From: Saccharomyces paradoxus
Lineage: Eukaryota; Ascomycota; Saccharomycetes; Saccharomycetales; Saccharomycetaceae
Length of the DNA: 64,000 nt
Assembly (NCBI RefSeq): GCF_002079055.1
Contig: NC_047500.1
Location: 434,001-498,000 of the forward strand
Direction: 5' to 3'
The translations under genes were made by a program, and so were the position numbers. Below are positions 1-10,200 of this stretch, in pieces. The notes beneath the pieces were generated by a model, which did no database searches, was not told the origin of the DNA, and saw only the letters and a list, made by a program, of their open reading frames with translations. Position 1 is the stretch's first letter. Each line of letters begins with the position of its first letter.

Positions 1-2
1 CT

Positions 3-1460
3 TCTGACCAAGATATTGATAAGGTCCCCTTTTTAACAAGGAACTTCTTGGAATTTTTATACGTGTTTGGGCATTTTGCTGGTGAATCTTTTGAGGATGA
101 TTTTATCCCTGATAGCTCAAACATGATGATACGCGGAGAAGATGAAAGGAGTGCATTGCTATCTCGGCCTGACCATATGAAGGTGTTGCCTTCAGCCAAG
201 GGTACAACTTCGACAAAGAAGGTTTTTTTGATATTGCTCAAATCTTTTATCGGAACAGGCGTTTTATTTTTACCCAATGCATTTCATAATGGTGGTTTGT
301 TTTTCTCAGTAAGTATGCTGGCGTTTTTTGGGGTTTATTCATATTGGTGCTACTATATATTGGTACAGGCCAAATCTTCATGTGGCGTATCCTCCTTTGG
401 TGATATTGGGTTGAAGTTGTATGGACCTTGGATGAAAATAATTATTCTTTTTTCCCTGGTAATAACACAAGTTGGGTTCTCTGGAGCTTATATGATATTT
501 ACTGCAAAAAATTTGCAAGCTTTTCTTAATAACGTGTTTCATGTGGGCGTTCTACCTTTATCTTACCTGATGGTGTTTCAAACGATCATTTTTATTCCGC
601 TTTCATTTATTAGAAACATTTCCAAATTGTCACTACCTTCTTTACTAGCGAATTTTTTTATCATGGCTGGTTTAGTCATAGTCATTATCTTTACAGCCAA
701 AAGGTTGTTTTTCGATCTGAAGGCGACCCCAGCAATGGGGGTCGTATACGGTTTAAATGTAGATCGTTGGACGCTGTTTATCGGAACAGCAATATTTGCT
801 TTCGAAGGAATTGGGTTAATTATTCCGGTTCAAGACTCAATGAGGAATCCTGAGAAATTTCCTTTGGTACTTGCTTTGGTTATTTTAACGGCCACAATAC
901 TTTTCATTTCCATAGCTACATTGGGGTACCTAGCATACGGCTCAAATGTTAAAACAGTTATTCTTTTGAACTTGCCTCAAAGTAACATTTTCGTAAATTT
1001 AATCCAATTGTTCTATTCCATTGCAATTATGTTGTCTACGCCTTTACAGTTATTTCCAGCTATCAAGATTATTGAAAATAAATTTTTTCCTAAATTCACT
1101 AAAATATATGTCAAGCACGATGACTTAACAACAAGAGTCGAATTACGTCCCAACTCAGGAAAGCTAAACTGGAAGATAAAATGGCTGAAGAACTTTATAC
1201 GTTCAATTATCGTAATTATCGTTGTAGCAATTGCTTATTTTGGATCCGATAATTTAGACAAGTTTGTTTCAGTGATAGGATCTCTCGCCTGTATTCCTTT
1301 GGTATATATATACCCATCAATGTTGCATTTGCGAGGCAATAGTCTTCCAGAGACTAAAGGGGAATTTTGGAGGTTCAAACCAATGTTGGATACCATTTTA
1401 ATTTTTTTTGGCATAGCAAGCATGCTCTATACGTCTTATCAAAGTATTTTTGGTGTCTAG
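3..1460 (+). CDS. AVT4: Vacuolar amino acid exporter Avt4 (5' end outside window)
   Basis: The reading frame is open to the left edge, so the gene starts upstream; about 485 C-terminal codons are present, against 713 in S. cerevisiae from memory. Seen: a conserved stretch (KVFLILLKSFIGTGVLFLPNA) opening an array of about ten hydrophobic segments, ending with a short tail (YQSIFGV). This is the amino acid/auxin permease (AAAP) fold. Known for the family: Avt3 and Avt4 export neutral (Avt4 also basic) amino acids from the vacuole, with a long hydrophilic N-terminus that is missing here only because the window begins late. A TTG near the left edge is not a start. Identity is firm from sequence and from the neighbour MIC27. 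Confidence 0.93.
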   Translation, partial: SDQDIDKVPFLTRNFLEFLYVFGHFAGESFEDDFIPDSSNMMIRGEDERSALLSRPDHMKVLPSAKGTTSTKKVFLILLKSFIGTGVLFLPNAFHNGGLFFSVSMLAFFGVYSYWCYYILVQAKSSCGVSSFGDIGLKLYGPWMKIIILFSLVITQVGFSGAYMIFTAKNLQAFLNNVFHVGVLPLSYLMVFQTIIFIPLSFIRNISKLSLPSLLANFFIMAGLVIVIIFTAKRLFFDLKATPAMGVVYGLNVDRWTLFIGTAIFAFEGIGLIIPVQDSMRNPEKFPLVLALVILTATILFISIATLGYLAYGSNVKTVILLNLPQSNIFVNLIQLFYSIAIMLSTPLQLFPAIKIIENKFFPKFTKIYVKHDDLTTRVELRPNSGKLNWKIKWLKNFIRSIIVIIVVAIAYFGSDNLDKFVSVIGSLACIPLVYIYPSMLHLRGNSLPETKGEFWRFKPMLDTILIFFGIASMLYTSYQSIFGV

Positions 1461-1930
1461 ACGATATACATCGTTACTTCATAAGGATTCGTTTGAGAAT
1501 CGAGGAACGTTATTTCGCTATGGGCAGGCGCGGTTGCAAGCGTCCCTTACTTAAGTTTATATAGACAAGAACCGCTAGGTCACAGTATCATTCGCACAAG
1601 ATCATATAGCAGGTAAAAACACTAAAAGCATTACTCCTATATTAATATTTAATGTTTCATGCACGGCTAGTAGGCACTGAGCATGTCTAAATATATATTC
1701 TGCCGTTTTTAATATTTTATTATCAAGTTCAAGAATGGCAGAAATTTATTTTTTTTCCAATCTGCGAATGAGCTTGATCCGATTCCTCCGCTGAATGCCC
1801 GGACAACCTCTTAGAAATTTTGATTGTATCAAGGAGTAGCGTTGGTTGATATGAGTGAGACAGTTTCATGATCAAAACAAGTAGTTAAACGCCAGAATCA
1901 ACTATAGTATTTACTAGTACAGCTTCAAGA
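1461..1930. other. Intergenic AVT4-MIC27
   Basis: 470 bases between tandem plus-strand genes, holding the AVT4 3' end and the MIC27 promoter. AT-rich with TATA-like runs (around 1690) and a T-run near 1750. I see no RNA gene and no convincing factor site. The words ttcaagaatgg (about 1730) and ttcaagaatgg (about 1923) recur, the second at the MIC27 start; this is probably chance. Confidence 0.5.
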
Positions 1931-2635
1931 ATGGTAAATTTCTACGATGACGTGAGCGAATCGAATTCGAATGATGAATTCCCTTTGATACCCGTTGTGT
2001 TTCAAAATTCATCAGAGCTATCAGTCAGGACTATACCTACCGGGAATGAAATCATTGAGTCAGTGCACTTGACCAAATGGTTACGGGAATATAGAAACGC
2101 GCTTGCTAACCAACTAGATTGTTATGAGAAAAAGTGGCAATCCAAGATAGCCAAGTTTAGGTTCCAAGTTCAACATGTTATCAATTATTCAAGAAAGAAC
2201 ATTTTCAATGTTGATTTTGAAAATAAACATACTGTGGTTCCTGGCTCACTAATAGCAGTGGGTGCCTTTTTTGCTGGAAGTATAGCAGTAAACAGATCTA
2301 ATTGGGGAGCTAAAAGGTTAATATTTGGCCATAAATCCACTATCCTCGAGAAATTATGTACGTCATTACCATCGAGAATATTTTTACCATGGGTTTTGGC
2401 AGCAGCAACGTTCAGGTATTGGGCCCCACAAACATCACGGAATTTAGTTAATGCCACTGAAAATGACTTACTGCCAAGCGATTTCGTCAAATCATATCAC
2501 GATACTTGGAAACAAATTTATGAGGAAGGATATCTCGCCAAAAAAAATTCTTTAAAACATCAAATCGAACAGACATTACAAAAAAATATAAGATATGCAA
2601 GGGAACAACTTCATGAAAAGCTGGAACAAGCATGA
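1931..2635 (+). CDS. MIC27: MICOS subunit Mic27 (Aim37), ApoO family
   Basis: 234 residues, the same length as the S. cerevisiae protein I recall and alignable throughout. It is an inner-membrane component of the MICOS complex, which holds crista junctions and contacts the outer membrane. Seen: a hydrophilic N-terminal part, a charged helix (about residues 50-90), then two hydrophobic stretches (about 105-120 with the motif PGSLIAVGAFFAGS, and about 150-163) typical of the ApoO/MIC26-MIC27 family, then a charged C-terminal helix. The first ATG gives the expected N-terminus (MVNFYDDV). It is convergent with OCA1, with 253 bases between stops. AIM37 is the older name. Confidence 0.95.
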   Translation: MVNFYDDVSESNSNDEFPLIPVVFQNSSELSVRTIPTGNEIIESVHLTKWLREYRNALANQLDCYEKKWQSKIAKFRFQVQHVINYSRKNIFNVDFENKHTVVPGSLIAVGAFFAGSIAVNRSNWGAKRLIFGHKSTILEKLCTSLPSRIFLPWVLAAATFRYWAPQTSRNLVNATENDLLPSDFVKSYHDTWKQIYEEGYLAKKNSLKHQIEQTLQKNIRYAREQLHEKLEQA

Positions 2636-2888
2636 TATCAAATGGATATCTTTTGTTCATTATCATGTCCATAGTAAATATATCCATACATAGATCGGAT
2701 AATTAATATTCTATAAATTACCCATTAAAAATAAACTTCCATTTATTTTGAATTACATTTCGTGTCGTCTTTAGGGAACAATATGCGAATGGGCTGTGTA
2801 TCTTCAAAGATTTCAAACTTTAGGTGAGCGGGATCAGGACAAAGCTGAATGTTTTTTTCTGTATCTTTCGTCTTTTTTTTCCTTACTA

Positions 2889-3602
2889 CTACTCCAGAGC
2901 TGTCAGCAACCAACTTGGTGCTTTGTTCTTGTCTATTTTCACTAATTTGGTGTCGAAGGCTTCTATCAGTAACTCTACAAGAATTCTACCGCCTCTACTA
3001 CCAGTAAAGCGTCTATATTCTTCGGAAACACTGGCTAAATTCCAACCCATTATTCTTCTGAGACACCCAATGACCGTCCCAGTCCTATGTCTTCCCATAC
3101 CACAACAGACCAGCAAGGGATAATTCTCTTGAGTGACTATGGTTTGCAATACATTAATGATAGAATGTTCAGTGAGACCGTCCCATGGATTATCGTCCTC
3201 ACCGGCATCCGGGTTAATGGCTGCAAATTGTAAATTTATTCTATGAGTATCACAAAACTCTAGGAGAGTATCTTGGGGTTCTTCGTTAGACAGCCATATA
3301 ATTGTCTTCAGTTTCAAGTTTAGCAAAAAGGGGAAATTTACAGGTGAAGGCTGACCAGATCTATAAAGATATCTTTCAACGGGACAAAAATTCAAAGGCG
3401 GAACGATACGTTCTTGTGGGGCATGTGATACCAAGACTTTTTCGCGGCCAGATTCTGTTTCTTCGTTGATATATATATGATCATCATCATCGTCTTCTTC
3501 TTCGTCTTCGTCTTCCACTTCTTCAGGTATCGATACATTCTCCTCGGTGAGACACGACTCATCATCTGGAACGTTTTCATATTCATTAACATTAGACGTC
3601 AT
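2889..3602 (-). CDS. OCA1: Oca1, atypical dual-specificity phosphatase
   Basis: 237 residues from the ATG at 3602. The frame stays open 28 codons further upstream, but the family N-terminus fits this ATG. Seen: an acidic low-complexity N-terminus (about residues 20-50) and a PFA-DSP phosphatase domain ending in a P-loop at residues 167-173 (Cys-167, five residues, Arg-173). The residue before the catalytic Cys is Cys-166 rather than the common His. Known: Oca1 belongs with Oca2, Oca4, Oca6 and Siw14, is needed for the G1 delay after oxidant stress, and the group is linked to inositol pyrophosphate turnover; activity of Oca1 itself is less clear. A Reb1-type site lies 125 bases upstream. Confidence 0.95.
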   Translation of the reverse strand: MTSNVNEYENVPDDESCLTEENVSIPEEVEDEDEEEDDDDDHIYINEETESGREKVLVSHAPQERIVPPLNFCPVERYLYRSGQPSPVNFPFLLNLKLKTIIWLSNEEPQDTLLEFCDTHRINLQFAAINPDAGEDDNPWDGLTEHSIINVLQTIVTQENYPLLVCCGMGRHRTGTVIGCLRRIMGWNLASVSEEYRRFTGSRGGRILVELLIEAFDTKLVKIDKNKAPSWLLTALE

Positions 3603-3726
3603 TGTAACGGGAAAGATAAGGCTGATAATATGGGTGGAACGTCTCTTTCTTACGGAGATGAATGTGATTGATGACTCTCTCTGCAATGTTCAATTTTATG
3701 TTTTAGAGATGTTGTTTATTTTTTCT

Positions 3727-3733
3727 TTACCCG
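3727..3733 (+). promoter_or_regulatory. Reb1-type site (TTACCCG) upstream of OCA1
   Basis: TTACCCGGC matches the Reb1 core, at about -125 from the OCA1 start, the usual place for a general regulatory factor that clears nucleosomes. The 312-base gap 3603-3914 also contains the RAS2 3' end, with A/T-rich end-formation sequence; nothing else is seen. Confidence 0.55.
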
Positions 3734-3914
3734 GCGACCCGTATTATAAGGTCGAAAGTCTATGACAGCTAGAATGAAACGAAAATAGTAAACCATAATA
3801 AGCATATAAAAAACAGTCAGTTCTTCCTTACTTTTGTATATATTTTCAGATGTATGTACTCTTTCAACTTTATAGATTTATTTTTCTTAGCGTTCCTTCA
3901 ATTATTTCTTTTTA

Positions 3915-4883
3915 TTAACTTATAATACAACAGCCGCCCGATCCGCTCTTGGAGGCTTCACTGGTGTTACTGCCGGATGCAGCTTGCTGTTTCCTGGCTT
4001 GTTTAGCATTTGGAACTTGGCTTGTCTTATTGTTATTATTTACACGATTGTGAACCGTATTAGTGTTTTGGGCGTTGGTCTGTACAGCTTGGCCCGTGGA
4101 ATTGTCTATATCGGAATGGTCGGTTTGTGTCTTACCATTTGTTGTCTGGTTGCCCGCCAACCCCGCCTTAGTCTCTATGCTTGCATTCTTGGCATTCACG
4201 ACAGTTGTACTACTGTTGACGTTTTTGCCGTTGGCGGCATTGCTCATCTTCCTGTGGCCACTGCTATTTCTAGGCACAGAACTGGCACCGCTCCCTTTTG
4301 TATCTTGAGAATTTTGCTTGGAGTTCTCATTTTCTGTCAAAGTCTTGTTGTATTTGCCGCCTTCGTCTCTGACTAATCTTGCTAGGGTGTAAAATGCTTC
4401 TTCCACGTTGATTGCTTGCTTAGCAGATGTCTCCAAGAAAGGAGCGTTCATTTGCTTCGCCATGTTCAACCCATCCTGGTAAGAAACCTGCTTCTCGTTT
4501 TCTAAATCAGATTTGTTACCAACAACCACAATTGGTACGTAGTCGGTATCTTTGACTCTCAATATCTGCTGATAGTAAGTCATGAGCTCATCAAGGGACG
4601 ACTTGGATGTTATAGAGTAAACCAACAGGAATCCTTCGCCGTTGCGCATATATTGTTCCCTCATAGCAGAGTATTCTTCCTGCCCGGCAGTATCCAAGAT
4701 GTCCAAGATAGATACTTCATCGTCAATCACCACTTGCTTCCTATATGAGTCCTCAATTGTGGGATCGTATTCATCTACAAAGTGTGATTGAGTCAATTGT
4801 ATGGTTAATGCAGATTTACCAACACCACCGCCACCAACGACGACTAGCTTGTACTCTCTTATATTCGATTTGTTCAAAGGCAT
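3915..4883 (-). CDS. RAS2: Ras2 GTPase, adenylate cyclase activator
   Basis: 322 residues, the S. cerevisiae length. Seen: P-loop GGGGVGKS (about 17-24), effector loop YDPTIEDSY (about 39-47), DTAGQE (about 64-69), NKSD (about 123-126), ETSAK, then a long Asn/Ser/Thr-rich hypervariable region and the CaaX box CCIIS, giving Cys-318 for palmitoylation and Cys-319 for farnesylation. Known: Ras2-GTP activates Cyr1 and hence PKA, and links to filamentous growth. The GTPase half is nearly identical to S. cerevisiae as I recall it, whereas residues about 185-310 carry many substitutions, which is the clearest sign that the window is another species. Four STRE cores lie about 430-470 bases upstream. 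Confidence 0.98.
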   Translation of the reverse strand: MPLNKSNIREYKLVVVGGGGVGKSALTIQLTQSHFVDEYDPTIEDSYRKQVVIDDEVSILDILDTAGQEEYSAMREQYMRNGEGFLLVYSITSKSSLDELMTYYQQILRVKDTDYVPIVVVGNKSDLENEKQVSYQDGLNMAKQMNAPFLETSAKQAINVEEAFYTLARLVRDEGGKYNKTLTENENSKQNSQDTKGSGASSVPRNSSGHRKMSNAANGKNVNSSTTVVNAKNASIETKAGLAGNQTTNGKTQTDHSDIDNSTGQAVQTNAQNTNTVHNRVNNNNKTSQVPNAKQARKQQAASGSNTSEASKSGSGGCCIIS

Positions 4884-5641
4884 TTTTATCTTGTATATAT
4901 TATCTTCTGTTTCAATAACGATTATTCGGTTTTTTTGCGTAGGTCTTGCGTATCGTTGTGCTCAAGCAACTTTCTTCTAGTTGATTAATATAGTGCAGAA
5001 GAGTCTGATAAAGAGTGAATGAATAAAATGAAAAAAAACAAAAGCCGGATTGTGTACGCCAAAAGAAAGTGAACGGTTCTAGGCGATAAGAGAAGACAAC
5101 GGTTAAAGTTTTAGATGTTGGGGTACTATAAATGATTACTCAGATTTTTTTGGTAGAAACGTTCGCTGGTGTGAAGCTTGTTTTCCGTTTTCTCAGATCC
5201 CCTTATTCCAGCTTTGTTTCCGCCTTTGCTGATATGTTCCGTTTAATTTCTGAAGACCCGCCTAGCTTCCCCGTCCTGGATGCCATGCTCTAGGCAGAGA
5301 CATGGCGCAGGGGCGAGGCCAGGGGCAAAGGGGTCAGGCAGGAACCTCCAAGGGGGGGAGGTGAATAAAGAGGTCTTTTAAGAACCAAAGCGATTAGCCA
5401 CGCCATTCACGCACGGTACGGCGATTATACTAAGTTGCCGGCGTTGCTACGCCGTGACAGGTCGTATCATTCAAATTGTGTTGCGCCTGGCATCATCATT
5501 GCTTTGATTATCTGGACCCGTGGGGCCAGTTATCGCGCAGATCCATCGATATACGGCCATCTTTGTTAAAATTGCTAAGGTATATATTTGTTTTGATTTG
5601 GTACATATTTCTTTAGAACAGATATACACCCGATATTTATT
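4884..5641. other. RAS2 promoter region and PHO23 3' flank
   Basis: 758 bases between two minus-strand genes. The part near RAS2 (4884-5100) is A/T-rich with A-runs. The middle (about 5260-5360) is unusually G-rich on the plus strand and holds the STRE cluster. A GC-richer stretch with short repeats of cgcc/ggcg follows near 5400-5470. No ORF with homology is seen. Confidence 0.6.
5309..5355 (-). promoter_or_regulatory. Cluster of four STRE cores upstream of RAS2
   Basis: AGGGG occurs at 5309-5313, 5321-5325, 5329-5333 and 5351-5355, four copies in 47 bases; it is the complement of CCCCT, the Msn2/Msn4 stress response element. The cluster lies about 430-470 bases before the RAS2 start. The density is seen directly; Msn2/4 control of RAS2 is inference. 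Confidence 0.5.
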
Positions 5642-6634
5642 TCACAGTTTTTTTTTACAGTCATCACAATACCATTTGCCCTTGGGTAGAGTTTCGAGCC
5701 CAATGCATGGCAAATGGAACCATTCTAGCTCACAGTCTGCACCATCACAACCCACCATTTCCCCGTATGCTACTTGGTTACAGTAGCAGTAGAGCGGTTC
5801 ACCATAGTCGTTCGTTTTCGGTCTTGATATCCTGCTATTGTTGCTGTTTCCGACGCCGCTAACTCCCCTGGACGCTGTAGATGTGCCCATTCTATTATTA
5901 TTGACGGCAGTAGCCGTGCTGATAGCGTTTGGTGAAACGGATGTAGTAGCAACTCTCCTCTTGCGTTTTTTGGTCTCTGACTCAGCAATGTTGGTATTGG
6001 CAGCGTTGGCTCTTTTTCTTGAGTTGGTGTTGTTACCAGTGTGGTCTTGGCTCCCCTGCCTGCTGCCTCCATAGCTTGCATCGTTCTTTGGGTCGTCTTG
6101 TTGCTGTGTACTGGCTGAGTAATGTTCTCCTTGCCTCCTGTTGGCAGCCATGGCCTCTCTTCTTGATTCGCTCTTTAGTGCCTGCGACGATTTGCTGTTT
6201 GATTTGCTTTCTATCTTTTCCATGAGTTCGTGATGTAAGTGCATTGCTGGATGGTTATCCACACCTAGCCTTAGGCCTCTGGGAATTTCTGTGTTCTTGA
6301 TCGCTACCTCATACGCCAATTCTAACCTGGACGTCAGTCTGTCTAGATTATCCAACATAATTGACGACACATGCATTTTTTCCTCCAGCGACGGCATCAG
6401 TTCTTCATAAATCTTGTTGATATTATTGAGTAGTCTTACTTGTGTTCGGTGATCTTTATTGAAATCTTTCTTCAAGAACTTGTCTATCCTTTCGTTCAAA
6501 TTTGGCATAGAATGCACGCATTTCGCATCTATTTCGTGTAATAACGTTAAATACCTTGATGTGGCCAGTGGGAATTCCTCCAACACGTCAGTTATGTCAT
6601 TTAATCCAGGGAATAGGTTCGCCGGTGAACTCAT
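5642..6634 (-). CDS. PHO23: Pho23, ING-family PHD-finger subunit of Rpd3L
   Basis: 330 residues from the ATG at 6634, which gives the expected N-terminus (MSSPANLFPGLND); an in-frame extension upstream lacks homology. Seen: an N-terminal ING helical domain (about residues 1-125), a low-complexity Asn/Ser/basic linker with KKRKRR, and a C-terminal PHD finger (about 280-328) with a full C4-H-C3 set (CYC, CDGADC, WFHLPC, WYCDDC). Known: Pho23 is a subunit of the Rpd3L histone deacetylase and its PHD finger reads H3K4 trimethylation; mutants derepress PHO5. The upstream region is interrupted about 300 bases away by the Ty insertion. Confidence 0.97.
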   Translation of the reverse strand: MSSPANLFPGLNDITDVLEEFPLATSRYLTLLHEIDAKCVHSMPNLNERIDKFLKKDFNKDHRTQVRLLNNINKIYEELMPSLEEKMHVSSIMLDNLDRLTSRLELAYEVAIKNTEIPRGLRLGVDNHPAMHLHHELMEKIESKSNSKSSQALKSESRREAMAANRRQGEHYSASTQQQDDPKNDASYGGSRQGSQDHTGNNTNSRKRANAANTNIAESETKKRKRRVATTSVSPNAISTATAVNNNRMGTSTASRGVSGVGNSNNSRISRPKTNDYGEPLYCYCNQVAYGEMVGCDGADCELEWFHLPCIGLETLPKGKWYCDDCKKKL

Positions 6635-6931
6635 TTGTATGTGTTTCTGACGATGCACGCAGTTGCTGTTTTTGATGTTGCAAGGCTTCAAAGTTTTCTC
6701 CTCCGTGGTCCGTCCTGTTGTAAATGCCTAACTCGCTTCCTTCAACTGCTTTTTCTCTCTTCCCGACCTCTTTCTTCTTCGTGTACATGCACTCTTTCCT
6801 ACATAATATATTTTTCAAGGGCATTTTTTTTTACCTTCCTTCGGGAATCGTCAAGGATATGGAAACTATAATGGCTGCGTGATTAGTTCTTTCAAGAATA
6901 CTGAAATGAAAAAGCCTTGCCACTAACAGTT
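6635..6931 (-). promoter_or_regulatory. PHO23 proximal promoter, cut off by Ty insertion
   Basis: About 297 bases of host sequence remain between the PHO23 start and the Ty target duplication. It has pyrimidine-rich runs (about 6765-6800) and a T-run at about 6825-6832. Sequence that was originally further upstream now lies beyond 12036. No specific factor site is called. Confidence 0.5.
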
Positions 6932-6936
6932 GAACT
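6932..6936. repeat. Target-site duplication, left copy (GAACT)
   Basis: GAACT directly precedes the LTR terminus at 6937 and recurs at 12032-12036 directly after the other LTR. A 5-bp duplication is the known Ty1/Ty2 integrase signature. Confidence 0.93.
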
Positions 6937-7254
6937 TGAGAATTGTGTGGGTAATTAGATAATTGTTGGGATTCCATTGTTACTAAAGGCTATAATATTA
7001 GGTATATAGAATATACTAGAAGTTCTCCTCGAGGATATAGGAATCCACAAAAGGGAATCGATAGTTCTACATAGTGTTATTATTTTATCTTCTTTCTTTT
7101 TATATGTTGTTATTCATTATCCTATTACATTATCAATCCTTGCATTTCAGCTTCCATTAGATTGGATGACTGTTTCTCAATCTTTATGTCATCCTCTTGC
7201 ACCGCATATTATAATATACTATTAAATAGATGATATTAGAATTTCATTCCAACA
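6937..7254 (-). repeat. 3' LTR of the Ty element
   Basis: 318 bases bounded by TGAGAA...CCAACA on the plus strand (TGTTGG...TTCTCA in element orientation). By eye I found no difference from the copy at 11714-12031. Slightly shorter than the roughly 332-338 bases of S. cerevisiae Ty1/Ty2 LTRs, with a divergent U3. Confidence 0.95.
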
Positions 7255-7263
7255 TACCACCCA
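7255..7263 (-). other. Polypurine tract of the Ty element
   Basis: TGGGTGGTA in element orientation immediately upstream of the 3' LTR, the plus-strand priming tract known for Ty1. Confidence 0.75.
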
Positions 7264-7276
7264 TAATGTAATAGAT

Positions 7277-10200
7277 CTAATGAATCCACTTGTTTGTTAA
7301 TAGTTTAAATATTTTTATTGGGAGGGGTTTTGTCATCACGTCAGCAATGTTCCTTTTGGTATCCACGTAGCATACGTGGAGGTTATTATTTGATACTTCG
7401 TCCCGAAGTCTCATTGCTTTGGTACCGAAAAATCTGTTTCTAAATTTCTCTTCATTTTTGGACATAACTATACTGATTGTAGATCTGCTGTCAGTAAGTA
7501 AGCCTTTAATGATTGATTTCCCATTTAGTTCTTGTATAAGGTGACTCAAGTTATTTAATAATGGAATGGCTTCACTGATTGCGTGTATTTCTGCTTCTGT
7601 GGTTGAAGTACATGTTAATGAAGCTTTTGTTGATTTTCCTCCGATCACCTTTCCATTTAGTAAATAGATATTACCAATCTGAGATTTGTAATATGGTTGG
7701 TTGCCATAAGAGGCATCGCTTATTACAACTAATTTATTTTCTGGTTTTGCAGATTTGCTTTTGTGCCATATTAATTGTTTGTCTCTAGTGTCCCATAAGA
7801 ATTGTATCAATTCATATGTCATGTTTAACACTTGTTTGGACGGAAATAGTATATGTTGTGCAAGTGTGTTGATATAGTATAATAGGTCAAATCTGAATTT
7901 ATATCCAACATATGACGCTAGACCTATCAACTTTTGCATTTCATGCACCTTCATGTTGTAGTCGTCTTCTTCTAGCTCTAGCTCCTTCTGGTTTACATAG
8001 AGACCTGGTTGGCCTGGAGCACCAAGTTTTCTTCCTTTTGGATTCAAAGGTACGTTTAATTTGGGTATTTTCTCAGTTAATGAGTTTTCCATACCTAATT
8101 TCATGTATTTACCTCTTTGATATTTGATTTCTAAGCCAAGGATGTCGTATTGAATTTCATCATCGCTTTCACCTAGATTTATAATCTTGGTATCGTATTG
8201 CATCTTGAGTTTTGCTATAATTCTTTTATTTGAATTTAAGTCTTTGCTGAACAATATCATATCATCGACGAATAAGCAAATTGTTACTTGACTATTCTTA
8301 AATACGCATGACCATCCGCGAACTTCTTCCATATCACATTGTTCAATCAGATATGATTTGATCGTTTCATACCAGTTTGCACCACTTTGTTTCAAACCAT
8401 AAAGTGATTTCCTCAACCGTATTAACTTGTTGTTCATTCCTAAATGTGGTGGAGGTCTTATGTATAATTCTTCTTTGATGTCTGCATACAAGTACGCCGA
8501 AGATATGTCTAATTGTGTAATGAAGGAGTCATCGTCTAATGCAAGTGATAGGGATGTCATCAACGCATAATGATGTACAGTGTTGGATTGCATACCTGTA
8601 TCGTACGTATCAGGATGCTGAATGTCACCTCTTGCAACAAATCTAGCTTTATGAGTTCCGTCACGTTTCTTGTTGAAGATAAACATTGAGTTTATTACTC
8701 TTTTAGGGTCTATTTCTTTTCTGTAATAATATTTGTCAGTGTCCCAAGTATTCATTTTCAACAGTTGGTTGACTTCTTTGTGGTATGCTTCGATATATTT
8801 TTCCTTTTCTTTAATATCTTTATTATAGGTGATTGCCTCATCGTATCTTAAGGTTGTTCGTATTGGTTTGATTGATTTTACTGCTTTTACAGCCGCGATT
8901 AGATGTATTCGTTTCTTTGACCTTGGAGGTTCTAAGCTACGCATATTCTTACTATTCCATGTGTCTCGTGATACTTCAATTTCAGTTTCATTATCTTCTA
9001 ATGATCTTTTCTTACTAGTGATAGTAGCAGAGATATTAGAGTCATCCATACCACCCAAACTGGAATTAGTTTGATGAGAATTTATCGGTGGGAGTTCTTT
9101 AAATGGGTCAGGGAATTCGGTAGGAGATTCTGGAGATAGATCAGGGAGTGGGAGATCAGCGATAATAGATTCCTCGGTATTCTGTTCAGAAACATTAGTT
9201 GGCGTTTTGATAGGAACAATATTGTGCGATGAATTATTTTCCGGTGGAGAAGCATCGATTGAAGGTGAACGATGTATAATCCTTTTCTCAGTCTCTTGGT
9301 CACTTGTCTGCGGAACAGTTTTGTTGTTGGTACCACCCAAACTGGGTATTGTCACGTTTGTAGAGTCAGTATCAATGTCGCTGTGTGAGTCTGAGTCACT
9401 CAAATTATCAGATTCACTGGCTTGGTATGAATTTTGTGTGTCAGATTTGGACAAAGGAGTAAGTAAAGGAACATCTGATTTATTTATACCACCCGAACCG
9501 GCACTGTCGGTAGCAGAAATTTGGGGGATGTTAGATCTCTTCTTAGATGGAAGAATATTAGATTCAGATATGTTGGGATCAACTTCTTTGGGTGCACGAA
9601 GATTGATTTCAGATATAGGTTTTGAATCTTCAGTATGAGTTGATGGAGGTGGGGAGTCAGTTGGAATCGGAACGTTTGAAGGGACATTTCTCTGGTGGTC
9701 AGGGTTCAGTTCTACGTCAGATTGAAAATCATGGTCAGATTCTATGTTAAGATCGTTAGATTGTTGGATCTCATTTGAAGCAATGAACGATTGATATGAA
9801 GCAGTTATACGATTCACGTCTTCATCGAAGGTGAGTGCGTCGTAATTGAATTGGTCTAATCTGGATTCCTTGCCCTGAAGAATAACGTAATTAGTTGTAT
9901 CTACTGTCTTCTTCAAAGATGGGACATAGATGATATATCCATAAGAGTTTCGAGATGGATGTAGAGCGTAGCCAGGAATGCCACGAGGATGAATTTTGGA
10001 GTCAGGGTTATGATTATTGACTATAACGGGTTGACCGAAAGGTAATAAAGTACTGATGTCGAGTCCTGCCAACCCAGCGAGTTGTCTTGCGGATTTTTTG
10101 CTTTTAGGTGAAGCTAGTGAGTTCCGTACGATAGTAGAAAATTCGACTGCCGAGAACCATAGATGATTCGGTAGACCACTACATTGCAGTTGAGTACGAC

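Noticed and set aside
3984-4376. A 130-codon plus-strand ORF opposite RAS2
   Set aside because: A shadow of the RAS2 hypervariable region, produced by codon composition on the other strand.
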